DNA of 64,000 bases. Origin: Streptomyces filamentosus (GTDB taxonomy: Bacteria > Actinomycetota > Actinomycetes > Streptomycetales > Streptomycetaceae). Location of the stretch: the NCBI RefSeq assembly GCF_014654895.1, contig NZ_BNBE01000001.1:3556501-3620500 (forward strand). Reading direction: 5' to 3'. This document shows, in pieces, positions 24,788 to 33,622 of the stretch (the first letter of the stretch is position 1; each line of letters starts with the position of its first letter). The position numbers and the translations under genes were made by a program. A model generated the notes under the pieces. That model was not told where the DNA came from. It made no database searches and saw only the letters and a program-made list of their open reading frames with translations.

Positions 24788-27109
24788 GTGCTGACCTTCG
24801 ACGACGTGTATCAAGTGCCCCTCGGCCGGCTGGAGGACGCGGCCGACCGCTGGGCCGAGATGCGGCGCAAACTGGACGTCCTCGCCGAGGACGCCCACCG
24901 GAAGATGGTCCTGGAATCCCGCGCCGAGGACTGGCGCGGCCTGAACGCCGAGGTCACGAAACCCTTCATCGACAAGACCGCCAAGGAGTTCACGGACGCG
25001 GCGAAGGCGGCCGGCGGCATCCACGCGATCCTCCGGGACGGTCACCGAACCTTCAAGAAGGCCCAGGACGAACTGAAGCGGATCGTCGAGATCGACGCCC
25101 CTGCCCAAGGGTTCGTGGTGAAAGCGGACGGCAGCGTCGAGGCCCGCCACCCGGTGGCGGAGGACAAGGGGTCGCGCGACGACCCCGCCTTCGACGCGGC
25201 CCGCCGGAAGGAGGCGGCCGGCATCGCCGCCCTGCGCCGCCGCATCGACGCCGTCGTCGAGAACTGCATCGACGCCGACACCGCCTGCGTGCTCGCCCTG
25301 CGCGCCAATGTCACCGACGATCCGCACGATTTCAACGCCCCGAAGTACCTGAGCCTCGACGCCGAGGAGGCCCAGCGTGCCGTCGACCTGGCCCGCAAGG
25401 GCCGGAACCTTACGCACGCGGAGCTGGAACAGCTCAACGAACTCCTCGCCGACAACCGGAAGGCGGGCGAGTTCTCCCGGATCTTCTACGACCGTCTCGG
25501 CCCCGAGGGCGCACTGCGGTTCTTCGGTGAACTCGCGGCCGACACCCGCGACGAGGAACGCCTGACGGACGTCCGCGCCCTCCAGAAGAACCTGGGCCTC
25601 AACCTCGCGAACGCCACCCAGAGCAACGCCGAATGGGCCAGCGACTGGTCCGCCGAGATGCGCAGACTGGGCACCGAACGCGTTTCGCTCCCCTCCCGCC
25701 CCGACGGCACAGGCCCCTACGGCTACCAGCTCCTCGGCGGCCTCCTGCGCCACGGTGACTACGACCGGAAGTTCCTCGTCCCGATCGCCGAACACATCAC
25801 CCAGCTCCACGCCAGGGAACCGGACCTCTTCAAACCCGATCGCATGCTGATGGGCCCCGGGAACCACGGCACGTACAACCCCTCCGGAACCAACGGCTAC
25901 GGCTTCGACCCGGTGATCCCGATGCTGGAGGCACTCGGCCACAGCCCGGAGGCGGCGAAGGAGTTCTTCTCGGCCGGGCCGACGGCGTACGAGAGGGACG
26001 GGAGCGTCGGGGGGACGCTGGAGCTGGGAGCGAGCGACAACTACCTCGACTACTTCGCCGACAAGAAGTACGCGTCCTTCGCGGACCACGTCGGCAGCGA
26101 CGCGAAGAACGCCAAGGATTACATGCCGGACGCCCTGGGGCACGCGCTGGAGGCGGCGACGCTGGGGCATGCCTGGGACGATCCGCGTCCCGTTCTCCAC
26201 CGGGACGAGACCACGGCCGGGATCATGAAGAACGTGGTGGACACATACGGGGACGCCGAGTTCGTCAAGAAGCACCAGTCGGCTCTGGCGGACAGCCTGG
26301 GCGTCATGGGCGCCGGATATGTCGAAGACCTCAAATGGGCTCTGAGCGACAACGATCCGAACGCTGTCCACGCGCCGGACGTGGAGGGCGAATCCCTGAA
26401 GGAGGCCGCCGCCATCTCGGCACGCCATCCGGAGTTCGGCAGGGATGCAGCTGCCCATTTCCTGAGCGTCCTGGGCCAGCACCCGGACGCGTACGCGACG
26501 ATGACGATGGCGGATCGCCTCCATACCGCAAGCATGCTGGAGGCCCAGGTCGGTCCTGACGGGCGGATCGACGAGCCGGCCGCCCGTGAGGCCGCCCGCA
26601 CCGGGGCCCAGCTTCAGGGGCTGCTGGACGATTCACGCGCGGAGCAGATCAAGGCCGAGGGCGAGAAGGCCATCGAGGACTACGAGAAGGCCCAGGAGGA
26701 GAAGGCCGCGTGGGTGGAGCTCGGGGTGGGCACCGCCGTCGCGGCGGGCGTCGCCTTCGTGCCGCCCGTCGCCGCGACGGCGGGAGCCGCCGCGATCCTC
26801 GTGCCGCTCGCGGTCGACACGGTCTCCGGAACCATGGAGACCCTTGCGGGAGTGGTCGTCGGAGACTGGTCCGAGAAATCCGTCGAGGAGTACAAGGATG
26901 CCACGGAGGACAAGGCCGACGGGGACCGGGAGGCCGTCTACACGGCAGGCAGGCACAGCGCGGAATCGCCGATGCGGCACTTTCTCGACGTACGTGGAGA
27001 GCAAGTGGGCGGGGCGCTCAGGCAGGACCTCATCGAGGCCGTGGACATCGGCTACGCGACAGGCAACTCGTTCGCCGGGCAGATCGGCAACGGGCCGGAA
27101 ACGGGGTGA
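24788..27109 (+). CDS. Large helical protein, putative type VII-like effector
   Basis: The 773-residue protein starts with a coiled-coil-rich region (residues about 10-110: VPLGRLEDAADRWAEMRRKL; a WRGLN motif follows a predicted helix) that resembles LXG/WXG export domains. A central region has YGYQLLGGLLRHGDYDRKF and GPGNHGTYNPSG. Near 640-700 two hydrophobic stretches occur (VELGVGTAVAAGVAFVP and GAAAILVPLAVDTVSG), able to span a membrane. No toxin active site was recognised. I cannot assign a function; an exported polymorphic-toxin-like or phage-capsid-like role are both open. Confidence 0.65.
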   Translation: MLTFDDVYQVPLGRLEDAADRWAEMRRKLDVLAEDAHRKMVLESRAEDWRGLNAEVTKPFIDKTAKEFTDAAKAAGGIHAILRDGHRTFKKAQDELKRIVEIDAPAQGFVVKADGSVEARHPVAEDKGSRDDPAFDAARRKEAAGIAALRRRIDAVVENCIDADTACVLALRANVTDDPHDFNAPKYLSLDAEEAQRAVDLARKGRNLTHAELEQLNELLADNRKAGEFSRIFYDRLGPEGALRFFGELAADTRDEERLTDVRALQKNLGLNLANATQSNAEWASDWSAEMRRLGTERVSLPSRPDGTGPYGYQLLGGLLRHGDYDRKFLVPIAEHITQLHAREPDLFKPDRMLMGPGNHGTYNPSGTNGYGFDPVIPMLEALGHSPEAAKEFFSAGPTAYERDGSVGGTLELGASDNYLDYFADKKYASFADHVGSDAKNAKDYMPDALGHALEAATLGHAWDDPRPVLHRDETTAGIMKNVVDTYGDAEFVKKHQSALADSLGVMGAGYVEDLKWALSDNDPNAVHAPDVEGESLKEAAAISARHPEFGRDAAAHFLSVLGQHPDAYATMTMADRLHTASMLEAQVGPDGRIDEPAAREAARTGAQLQGLLDDSRAEQIKAEGEKAIEDYEKAQEEKAAWVELGVGTAVAAGVAFVPPVAATAGAAAILVPLAVDTVSGTMETLAGVVVGDWSEKSVEEYKDATEDKADGDREAVYTAGRHSAESPMRHFLDVRGEQVGGALRQDLIEAVDIGYATGNSFAGQIGNGPETG

Positions 27110-27113
27110 TGAC

Positions 27114-27782
27114 GTGGGACCGTCGGGACCTTCCGTGGGGAGGGTGCTGCGAAGCGCTGCCTCTGGACTGGCCGTATGTTTTCTCGTCTCCGGCTGTGGC
27201 GGGGGTGACGAGGCGGAGCCGGAGCGGGTCACGGCCGCGCAGCAGTGTGACGGCACGCTTTCTCCCGATGCGGCCCGCGCCTTGGAGACGGTGCTGGACA
27301 CCGAGAGGTTCGACCACGAGCCCGGCGGAGGGCTGGCGCGGAGCACCGCCGAACTGGCCGAGGACTACGGGAAGGTCCCGCGCAGGACACCGAGGCGGGC
27401 CCTGTGCCGGATCAGCCCTTCCGGAAACAGCGACGAGATCAACATCAGGTTCGGCCTCTACCGGGACGACGATCTCCTCGGTGACGTCCGTCCCCGGGGG
27501 ATCCACCCTTACCGCATGGGAGTGGAAGCCCATTCCGGCCCGGAGAAGGCGTACCTCTTCGTCAGGTGCACCAGTCCCCGCCTCGAAGGCTCCGACAAGC
27601 GCCCCGTCCGGATCAGGGGCACGCTCACCTTCCTCAGGTCCAAGCTCCCCGACACCGTCCCCGTCCGCGAGGCCCACCTCACGATCCTCCACTCCGCCAC
27701 CCTCGCCGTCGTCCGGAAGCTCGGGTGCGAGGGGGACGCGGGGCTGGACGCGGCGCCCGTGTTCCGGCCTCGGGGCGGGTAG
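27114..27782 (+). CDS. Putative lipoprotein
   Basis: The 222-residue protein has a short basic start, a hydrophobic stretch and the lipobox VSGC with Cys28, then a GGGDE spacer typical of exported lipoproteins. The mature part is mixed alpha/beta with two cysteines (CRISPSG and VRCTS). Function unknown; position five bases after the large helical gene suggests it acts with it, perhaps as an immunity or envelope partner. Start chosen at GTG 27114 because it gives the complete signal. Confidence 0.7.
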   Translation: MGPSGPSVGRVLRSAASGLAVCFLVSGCGGGDEAEPERVTAAQQCDGTLSPDAARALETVLDTERFDHEPGGGLARSTAELAEDYGKVPRRTPRRALCRISPSGNSDEINIRFGLYRDDDLLGDVRPRGIHPYRMGVEAHSGPEKAYLFVRCTSPRLEGSDKRPVRIRGTLTFLRSKLPDTVPVREAHLTILHSATLAVVRKLGCEGDAGLDAAPVFRPRGG

Positions 27783-27837
27783 GCGGCGTACGACCAAAGA
27801 GGGAAGGCGGGATACGACCCGCGACAGGGGTCATAGA

Positions 27838-27851
27838 AAGGTACGAACCTT
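27838..27851 (+). promoter_or_regulatory. Palindrome before MFS gene
   Basis: AAGGTACGAACCTT is a 14-bp perfect dyad with a four-base centre, 12 bases before the MFS start. It is a good candidate operator for a TetR- or MarR-type repressor not present in this locus. Confidence 0.45.
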
Positions 27852-27862
27852 ACTCTGGGGGG

Positions 27863-29320
27863 ATGAGTGCCCTCGAACCCCGTGATGCCGAGACAGCCGT
27901 CGGCCCGACGCCGCCCGACGCCCCCCGGGGCTCCGTCCTGGACGGGGCGCACCGGGCGCTCAGCATCGGGATCGTGTCGGTCGTGCTGCTGATCGCCTTC
28001 GAGGCGACCGCGGTGGGGACGGCGATGCCGGTCGCCGCGCGGGAGCTGGACGGGGTGTCGGTGTACGCGTTCGCGTTCTCGGCGTACTTCACGACCAGTC
28101 TCTTCGGGATGGTCGTGGCCGGGCAGTGGTCCGACCGGAACGGGCCGCTGGTGCCGCTGACGGCCGGGATCAGCGCCTTCGCGGCGGGGCTGCTGCTGTC
28201 GGGGACGGCGGCGGCGATGTGGGTGTTCATCCTCGGGCGGGCCGTGCAGGGGCTGGGCGGCGGGCTGGTGATCGTCGCGCTGTACGTGGTCGTGAGCCGG
28301 GCGTACGAGGAGCACCTGCGGCCCGCGATCATGGCGGCGTTCGCGGCGAGCTGGGTCGTGCCGTCCGTCGTCGGGCCGCTGGCCTCCGGGACGATCACCG
28401 AGCACCTGGGATGGCGGTGGGTCTTCGTCGGGATCCCCGTGCTCGTCGTGCTGCCGCTGGCCCTCGCGCTGCCGGCGATCCGGCGGACCGCCTCCGGGCC
28501 CGCCGACCCGTCGGCGCCCGTCGCGCCCTGGGACCGGCGCCGGGTCCTGCTGGCCCTCGCGATATCCGCGGGCGCCGGACTGCTCCAGTACGCGGGGCAG
28601 GAGCTGCGCTGGCCGTCGCTGCTGCCCGCCGCCGTGGGCGCGGCGCTGCTCGTGCCGGCGGTGCGGGGGCTGCTGCCGCGCGGCACGGTGCGGGCGGCCC
28701 GCGGACTGCCGGCCGTCGTCCTGCTGCGGGGCGTGGCCGCGGGGTCGTTCATCGCGGCGGAGTCCTTCGTGCCGCTGATGCTCGTCACCCAGCGGGGGCT
28801 GAGTCCCACGCTCGCCGGTCTCTCGCTGGCCCTCGGCGGCCTGACCTGGGCGCTCGGCTCCTGGATCCAGTCGCGGCCGTGGACGGAGCCGTACCGCGAG
28901 CGGCTGGTGGTCCTCGGGATGCTGCTGGTCGCGGCCGCGATCGCCGCCGCGCCGAGCGTGCTGCTGCCGGGCGTCCCGGTGTGGGTGGTGGCCGTGGCCT
29001 GGGCCTTCGGCTGTCTCGGCATGGGCGTGGTGATCGCCTCGACGAGCGTGCTCCTGATGAAGCTGTCCCCGCCGGAGGAGGCGGGCGCGAACTCGGCGGC
29101 GCTCCAGATCTCCGACGGCCTGTCGAACGTGCTGCTGCTCTCCGCGGGCGGGGCGGCCTTCGCCGCGCTCGGCGGCGGGGCGGTCGGCCACGCGGTGACC
29201 TCGGCCGCGTCCGAGGCGTCCCACCCGGGCGCCTTCGCGGCGGTCTTCCTGCCGATGGCGGGGGTCGCGGCGGCGGGGGCGTGGGTGGCGACGCGGCTGG
29301 GGGCACGGGCGCCCCGTTGA
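27863..29320 (+). CDS. MFS transporter, DHA2-like drug exporter
   Basis: The 485-residue protein has about 14 hydrophobic segments. The first membrane helix region (VVLLIAFEATAVGTAMPVAA) resembles the motif LDxTIVNVALP of drug:H+ antiporters, and GQWSDRNGPL is the loop 2-3 motif. GSWIQSRP later marks the half repeat. It likely exports a hydrophobic compound. ATG 27863 follows GGGGGG. A reading frame continues directly after the stop codon (see the next entry). Confidence 0.88.
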   Translation: MSALEPRDAETAVGPTPPDAPRGSVLDGAHRALSIGIVSVVLLIAFEATAVGTAMPVAARELDGVSVYAFAFSAYFTTSLFGMVVAGQWSDRNGPLVPLTAGISAFAAGLLLSGTAAAMWVFILGRAVQGLGGGLVIVALYVVVSRAYEEHLRPAIMAAFAASWVVPSVVGPLASGTITEHLGWRWVFVGIPVLVVLPLALALPAIRRTASGPADPSAPVAPWDRRRVLLALAISAGAGLLQYAGQELRWPSLLPAAVGAALLVPAVRGLLPRGTVRAARGLPAVVLLRGVAAGSFIAAESFVPLMLVTQRGLSPTLAGLSLALGGLTWALGSWIQSRPWTEPYRERLVVLGMLLVAAAIAAAPSVLLPGVPVWVVAVAWAFGCLGMGVVIASTSVLLMKLSPPEEAGANSAALQISDGLSNVLLLSAGGAAFAALGGGAVGHAVTSAASEASHPGAFAAVFLPMAGVAAAGAWVATRLGARAPR

Positions 29321-29536
29321 GCGGTACCACTCCGGCCCCGAGCGGCCCGAGGGCACCTCTCCGCGGAAGACGGTCTGGTCGTCGCCGGAGACGCGGTCGA
29401 CGACCAGACCGTCCTCGTGCGGGACGCGGGGCGGCTCGACGCGGCGGAACGCCTGGTCATCGACGTCGCCACCGGCTCGACCGACGAGGTCGGGGCGATC
29501 GCGCGGGGGCTGCGCGGGCTGCTGGTCCCGGCGTGA
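29321..29536 (+). pseudogene. Startless coding-like remnant
   Basis: In the same frame as the MFS gene and directly after its stop codon, 71 codons run to TGA 29534-29536. The later part reads like a real protein (GLVVAGDAVDDQTVLVRDAG, then LVIDVATGSTDEVGAIARGL), with hydrophobic strands and acidic loops. No in-frame ATG or GTG start precedes it. It may be a gene remnant, or a readthrough extension. Embedded is a perfect 15-bp inverted repeat (29369-29383 with 29399-29413), which could also serve as the MFS terminator. Confidence 0.4.
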
Positions 29537-29643
29537 GCTGAGTCGCAACCTGCCCCGCTCGGGGCCGTTCGCACGAGGTTCCCCCCGCCCCGCCGGTAAG
29601 GTGGCCCGGTTGTCATATCTGGACGAACATCGAACCGGAGATC
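29537..29643. other. Spacer before the helicase gene
   Basis: TAAGGT near 29597 could be a -10 element, but no -35 stands out. A GGAG ribosome site precedes the next gene. Confidence 0.3.
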
Positions 29644-31437
29644 GTGACTACCACCGCCACCTCCTCTCATCACCTCTCTCCCGCCTTCCCCGGCCGTGCT
29701 CCCTGGGGCACCGCCAACAAGCTGCGAGCCTGGCAGCAGGGCGCGATGGAGAAGTACATCCAGGAGCAGCCCCGTGACTTCCTCGCGGTCGCCACGCCCG
29801 GCGCCGGCAAGACCACCTTCGCCCTGACCCTCGCGTCCTGGCTGCTGCACCACCACGTGGTGCAGCAGGTCACGGTCGTCGCCCCCACCGAGCACCTGAA
29901 GAAGCAGTGGGCGGCCGCCGCGGCACGCATAGGGATCAAGCTGGACCCGGAGTACAGCGCCGGGCCGCTCAGCAAGGAGTACGACGGCGTCGCCATCACG
30001 TACGCCGGCGTCGGCGTGCGGCCCATGCTCCACCGCAACCGCTGCGAGCAGCGCAAGACGCTCGTGATCCTCGACGAGATCCACCACGCCGGCGACTCGA
30101 AGTCGTGGGGCGAGGCGTGCCTGGAAGCGTTCGAGCCGGCCACCCGCCGGCTCGCGCTCACCGGCACGCCGTTCCGCTCCGACACCAACCCCATCCCCTT
30201 CGTGACGTACGAGGAGGGCAACGACGGCATCCGCCGGTCCTCCGCCGACTACACCTACGGGTACGGGAACGCGCTCGGCGACGGCGTCGTCCGGCCGGTC
30301 ATCTTCCTCTCCTACAGCGGCAACATGCGCTGGCGCACCAAGGCCGGCGACGAGATCGCCGCCCGGCTCGGGGAGCCGATGACCAAGGACGCCGTCTCGC
30401 AGGCCTGGCGCACCGCGCTCGACCCGCGCGGCGAGTGGATGCCGAACGTGCTGCGCGCCGCCGACCAGCGCCTCACCGAGGTCCGCAAGTCCATCCCGGA
30501 CGCCGGCGGTCTCGTCATCGCCTCCGACCAGGACTCGGCCCGCGCCTACGCCAAGCTGATCCGCGAGATCACCGGCACCAGGGCCACCGTCGTGCTGTCC
30601 GACGAGGCCGCGGCCTCGGACCGCATCGACGAGTTCAGCGACAACACCGACCGCTGGATGGTCGCGGTCCGGATGGTGTCCGAGGGCGTCGACGTGCCGC
30701 GGCTCGCCGTCGGCGTGTACGCGACGACGATCTCGACGCCGCTGTTCTTCGCGCAGGCCGTCGGCCGCTTCGTGCGATCGCGCAGGCGCGGCGAGACCGC
30801 GTCCGTGTTCCTTCCCACGATCCCCAGCCTCCTCGGCTTCGCCACCGAGATGGAGGTCGAGCGCGACCACGTCCTCGACAAGCCGAAGAAGGCGGGCGAG
30901 GACGAGGACCCGTACGCCGAGTCCGAGAAGGAGCTGGCGGAGGCCGAGCGGCAGCAGGACGAGGACACCGGCGAGCAGGACATGCTGCCCTTCGAGGCGC
31001 TGGAGTCCGACGCCGTCTTCGACCGCGTCCTCTACAACGCCGCCGAGTTCGGCATGCAGGCCCACCCCGGCAGCGAGGAGGAGCAGGACTACCTGGGCAT
31101 CCCCGGCCTCCTCGAACCCGACCAGGTGCAGCTGCTCCTCCAGAAGCGGCAGGCCCGGCAGATCGCGCACAGCCGCAAGCGGCCGGACAGCGAGGCCGAC
31201 CTCCTGGAACTGCCCGCCGAGCGGCGCCCCGTCGTTTCCCACAAGGAACTGCTCGAACTGCGCAAGCAGCTCAACACCATGGTCGGCGCCTACGTCCACC
31301 AGAGCGGCAAGCCGCACGGCGTGATCCACACCGAGCTGCGGCGGGTCTGCGGCGGCCCGCCCAGCGCGGAGGCCACCGCGGGACAGATCCGCGAGCGGAT
31401 CAAGAAGGTGCAGGAGTGGGCCACCCGCATGCGGTGA
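29644..31437 (+). CDS. DEAD/DEAH superfamily 2 helicase
   Basis: The 597-residue protein has an SF2 motor. Walker A is ATPGAGKTTFAL (about residues 49-60), motif II is LDEIHH (about 144-149), motif III is LTGTPFRSD, and motif VI is AQAVGRFVRSRRRG (about 373-386). An acidic, Glu-rich linker (about 415-445) separates the motor from a C-terminal helical domain. It resembles XPB/RecQ-like and phage UvsW-like helicases found singly in actinomycetes. Probable DNA repair or RNA remodelling role; target unknown. Confidence 0.88.
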   Translation: MTTTATSSHHLSPAFPGRAPWGTANKLRAWQQGAMEKYIQEQPRDFLAVATPGAGKTTFALTLASWLLHHHVVQQVTVVAPTEHLKKQWAAAAARIGIKLDPEYSAGPLSKEYDGVAITYAGVGVRPMLHRNRCEQRKTLVILDEIHHAGDSKSWGEACLEAFEPATRRLALTGTPFRSDTNPIPFVTYEEGNDGIRRSSADYTYGYGNALGDGVVRPVIFLSYSGNMRWRTKAGDEIAARLGEPMTKDAVSQAWRTALDPRGEWMPNVLRAADQRLTEVRKSIPDAGGLVIASDQDSARAYAKLIREITGTRATVVLSDEAAASDRIDEFSDNTDRWMVAVRMVSEGVDVPRLAVGVYATTISTPLFFAQAVGRFVRSRRRGETASVFLPTIPSLLGFATEMEVERDHVLDKPKKAGEDEDPYAESEKELAEAERQQDEDTGEQDMLPFEALESDAVFDRVLYNAAEFGMQAHPGSEEEQDYLGIPGLLEPDQVQLLLQKRQARQIAHSRKRPDSEADLLELPAERRPVVSHKELLELRKQLNTMVGAYVHQSGKPHGVIHTELRRVCGGPPSAEATAGQIRERIKKVQEWATRMR

Positions 31438-31460
31438 GCCCCGACCCCTCCGGCGGCATG

Positions 31461-31498
31461 GGAGAGGCCCGTACGACGGCGGTCGTACGGGCCTCTCC
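31461..31498 (+). terminator. Strong terminator after helicase
   Basis: GGAGAGGCCCGTACGAC (31461-31477) pairs perfectly with 31482-31498 around GGCG. Confidence 0.85.
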
Positions 31499-31859
31499 GC
31501 CGTTCCACGCGAAGCGGTACGGCGCTGGGGCCGGCCCCCACGGACGGCCGCCGGCACCCTCCACGCTACGTGCACGACATAGCCGTCCTTGTCAGCCAAA
31601 GTCCCGAGGAGGGCCGACGAAGGTCCTGAACCGGCCGCATCCGGTCGCCCGCGCCCGGATTCTGGACGAGGTCTTCCGCTGAGCGGAGCGGGTCGCTACT
31701 GTCCCCGCACAAAGCAACCGCCCCGTGGCAGCGCCGCCGCGGAGCGCAGCCGGTGTACCCCTTCCTGCCGGCGGCCTCTGACGTGCGTCGCCGACGGGAC
31801 CGGCGCCGCGAACCCCCGTGGGAGCCCGCCGCCACTTTCACTTCGAAGGAGAGGGCGTC
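31499..31859. other. Intergenic region before IclR gene
   Basis: About 360 bases without a supported gene on either strand. I see no strong promoter or dyad; GAAGGAGAGG immediately before 31860 is the ribosome site of the next gene. Confidence 0.4.
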
Positions 31860-32501
31860 GTGACCGCGGAGACCTCCCAGACGCTCGACAGAGGACTCAG
31901 AGTCCTCAAGCTGCTCGCCGACACCGACCACGGCCTGACCGTCACCGAGTTGTCCAACAAACTCGGTGTCAACCGGACCGTGGTCTACCGTCTGCTCGCC
32001 ACGCTGGAACAGCACGCCCTCGTCCGCCGCGACCTGGGCGGCCGGGCCCGCGTCGGCCTCGGCGTGCTGCGCCTCGGCCGCCAGGTCCATCCGCTGGTGC
32101 GCGAGGCGGCCCTGCCCGCCCTGCGCTCCCTCGCGGAGGACATCGGCGCGACCGCCCACCTGACGCTCGTCGACGGGGCGGAGGCGCTCGCCGTCGCCGT
32201 CGTCGAGCCCACCTGGACCGACTACCACGTCGCCTACCGGGCCGGCTTCCGCCACCCGCTGGACCGGGGCGCGGCCGGACGCGCGATCCTCGCCGCCCGC
32301 CAGGGCACCCTCATCGAACCGGGCTTCACCCTCACCCACGGCGAGCTGGAGGCCGGGGCGAGCGGGGCGGCGGCGCCGCTCGTGGGGGTGACCGGGGTCG
32401 AGGGCAGCGTCGGCGTGGTCATGCTGGCCGACGCCGTGCCGGAGCGGGTCGGCCCCCGCGTGGTGGACGCGGCCCGGGAGGTCGCCGACGCCCTGCGCTG
32501 A
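31860..32501 (+). CDS. IclR-family transcriptional regulator
   Basis: The 213-residue protein has an N-terminal IclR winged HTH (SQTLDRGLRVLKLL, then LTVTELSNKLGVNRTVVYRL, residues about 6-50) and a shortened effector domain (YRAGFRHPLDRGAAGRAILA). IclR proteins are usually about 250 residues, so the effector domain is compact. GTG 31860 follows a strong AAGGAGAGG. No adjacent metabolic operon indicates the ligand; the IclR-like box before the malic enzyme gene is one speculative target. Confidence 0.88.
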   Translation: MTAETSQTLDRGLRVLKLLADTDHGLTVTELSNKLGVNRTVVYRLLATLEQHALVRRDLGGRARVGLGVLRLGRQVHPLVREAALPALRSLAEDIGATAHLTLVDGAEALAVAVVEPTWTDYHVAYRAGFRHPLDRGAAGRAILAARQGTLIEPGFTLTHGELEAGASGAAAPLVGVTGVEGSVGVVMLADAVPERVGPRVVDAAREVADALR

Positions 32502-32562
32502 CGACCGTGAGACCGGCGGCGGAGGGGCACCCGTGGCGTACGGGTGCCCCTCCGCCGCGTCG

Positions 32563-33513
32563 TCAGCGCAGCAGCAGCTCCGCCACCGGCGTCCGGGTGT
32601 GGTGCACCGCCCGGCCCGCGCGGACCGTCGCCAGCAGGCCCGCCGCGCGCAGGGCCGCCGTGTGGGCCGAGACCGTGGCCGCCGACACCCCCAGCGCACC
32701 GGCCAGTTCGGACGTGGTGGACGGCCCGGCGAGCGCGCGCAGCAGTGCCGCCCGGGTGCCGCCCAGGACCCCCGCCAGGGCCTCCTCGGGCCCTCCGGGG
32801 CCCTCCGGGGCGGGCGGAAGCCCGGGGCCCGCCGGATAGGCCAGGACCACGGGCCGCCCCGGCACGTCCTGCACCAGCGGCGCGCCCCGCCAGTGGAAGG
32901 TCGGCAGCAGCACCAGGCCCCGCCCCCCGAGGCGTACGTCCCCGGTCCCGCCCGGCCACTCCCACACCCCGTCCCGCAGCCGCGAGCCCGGCCCGAGGGC
33001 CGTCAGGGCCGCCTCCGGGCCCCCCTCGGCCAGCACCACCGCGTGCCGGGCGAACTCCGCCCGGTGCAGGTCCTGCACCCGCCCCCACACGGGCGCGAGG
33101 ACCGCCCCGTACGCCGCCCGCTGCGCCCCCGCGAGCGTCCGCCACCCGTCCGCCCCGCCCGCGTGCAGGTCCCTGATCCAGGCCGGTGCCGGGCCCCGCC
33201 CCGCGTACACCCGCTCCAGCTCGGACCGCACGAGCTCCGGGGCCGCCGCCCGGATCGCCGCGAAGCCCTCCTCCCGGGTCTCGCCCAGCACGTCCAGGAA
33301 CGAGGGCGGCGCCCCGCCCGGCACCAGGTCGGCCAGCGCCTCCGCCGCCGCCGGCAGGGCCCGCGCGGTCCGCGCCCGCCACCGGCCGAAGAGCAGCCCC
33401 TCGTGCGGCGCCCCCAGCATCAGCAGGGCCGCGTGCAGCTCGGGCAGGGGCGAGGGCCGCGGCGCGCACCGCAGCCGCGACCAGTCCTCCGCCGTGAAGT
33501 GGATCCGCAGCAC
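32563..33513 (-). CDS. ArsR-like HTH regulator with long N-terminal domain
   Basis: The 316-residue protein begins with LRIHFTAEDWSRLRCAPRPS and ends with a winged HTH of ArsR type (TRAALLRALAGPSTTSELAG, ALGVSAATVSAHTAALRAAG, residues about 250-300). This architecture, with a large N-terminal domain and C-terminal HTH, is common in Streptomyces 'winged helix-turn-helix' regulators; what the N-terminal part senses is unknown. GTG 33528 is an alternative start. Divergent from a secreted hydrolase gene, which it may control. Confidence 0.85.
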   Translation of the reverse strand: MLRIHFTAEDWSRLRCAPRPSPLPELHAALLMLGAPHEGLLFGRWRARTARALPAAAEALADLVPGGAPPSFLDVLGETREEGFAAIRAAAPELVRSELERVYAGRGPAPAWIRDLHAGGADGWRTLAGAQRAAYGAVLAPVWGRVQDLHRAEFARHAVVLAEGGPEAALTALGPGSRLRDGVWEWPGGTGDVRLGGRGLVLLPTFHWRGAPLVQDVPGRPVVLAYPAGPGLPPAPEGPGGPEEALAGVLGGTRAALLRALAGPSTTSELAGALGVSAATVSAHTAALRAAGLLATVRAGRAVHHTRTPVAELLLR

Positions 33514-33622
33514 GCCCCCGACCCCCACCGTTCCCCGTCCCTCCGTCGCACGGCGCCCGCGCCCGGTCCAGCTTTAAGGGCCCTGCCTGAAGGTTCGTCC
33601 GGGAGGGCCGTCCGGAGCCAGC

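Noticed and set aside
27850..31599. 1249-codon antisense frame over the MFS and helicase genes
   Set aside because: Same reason: overlaps two well supported genes and lacks any conserved segment.
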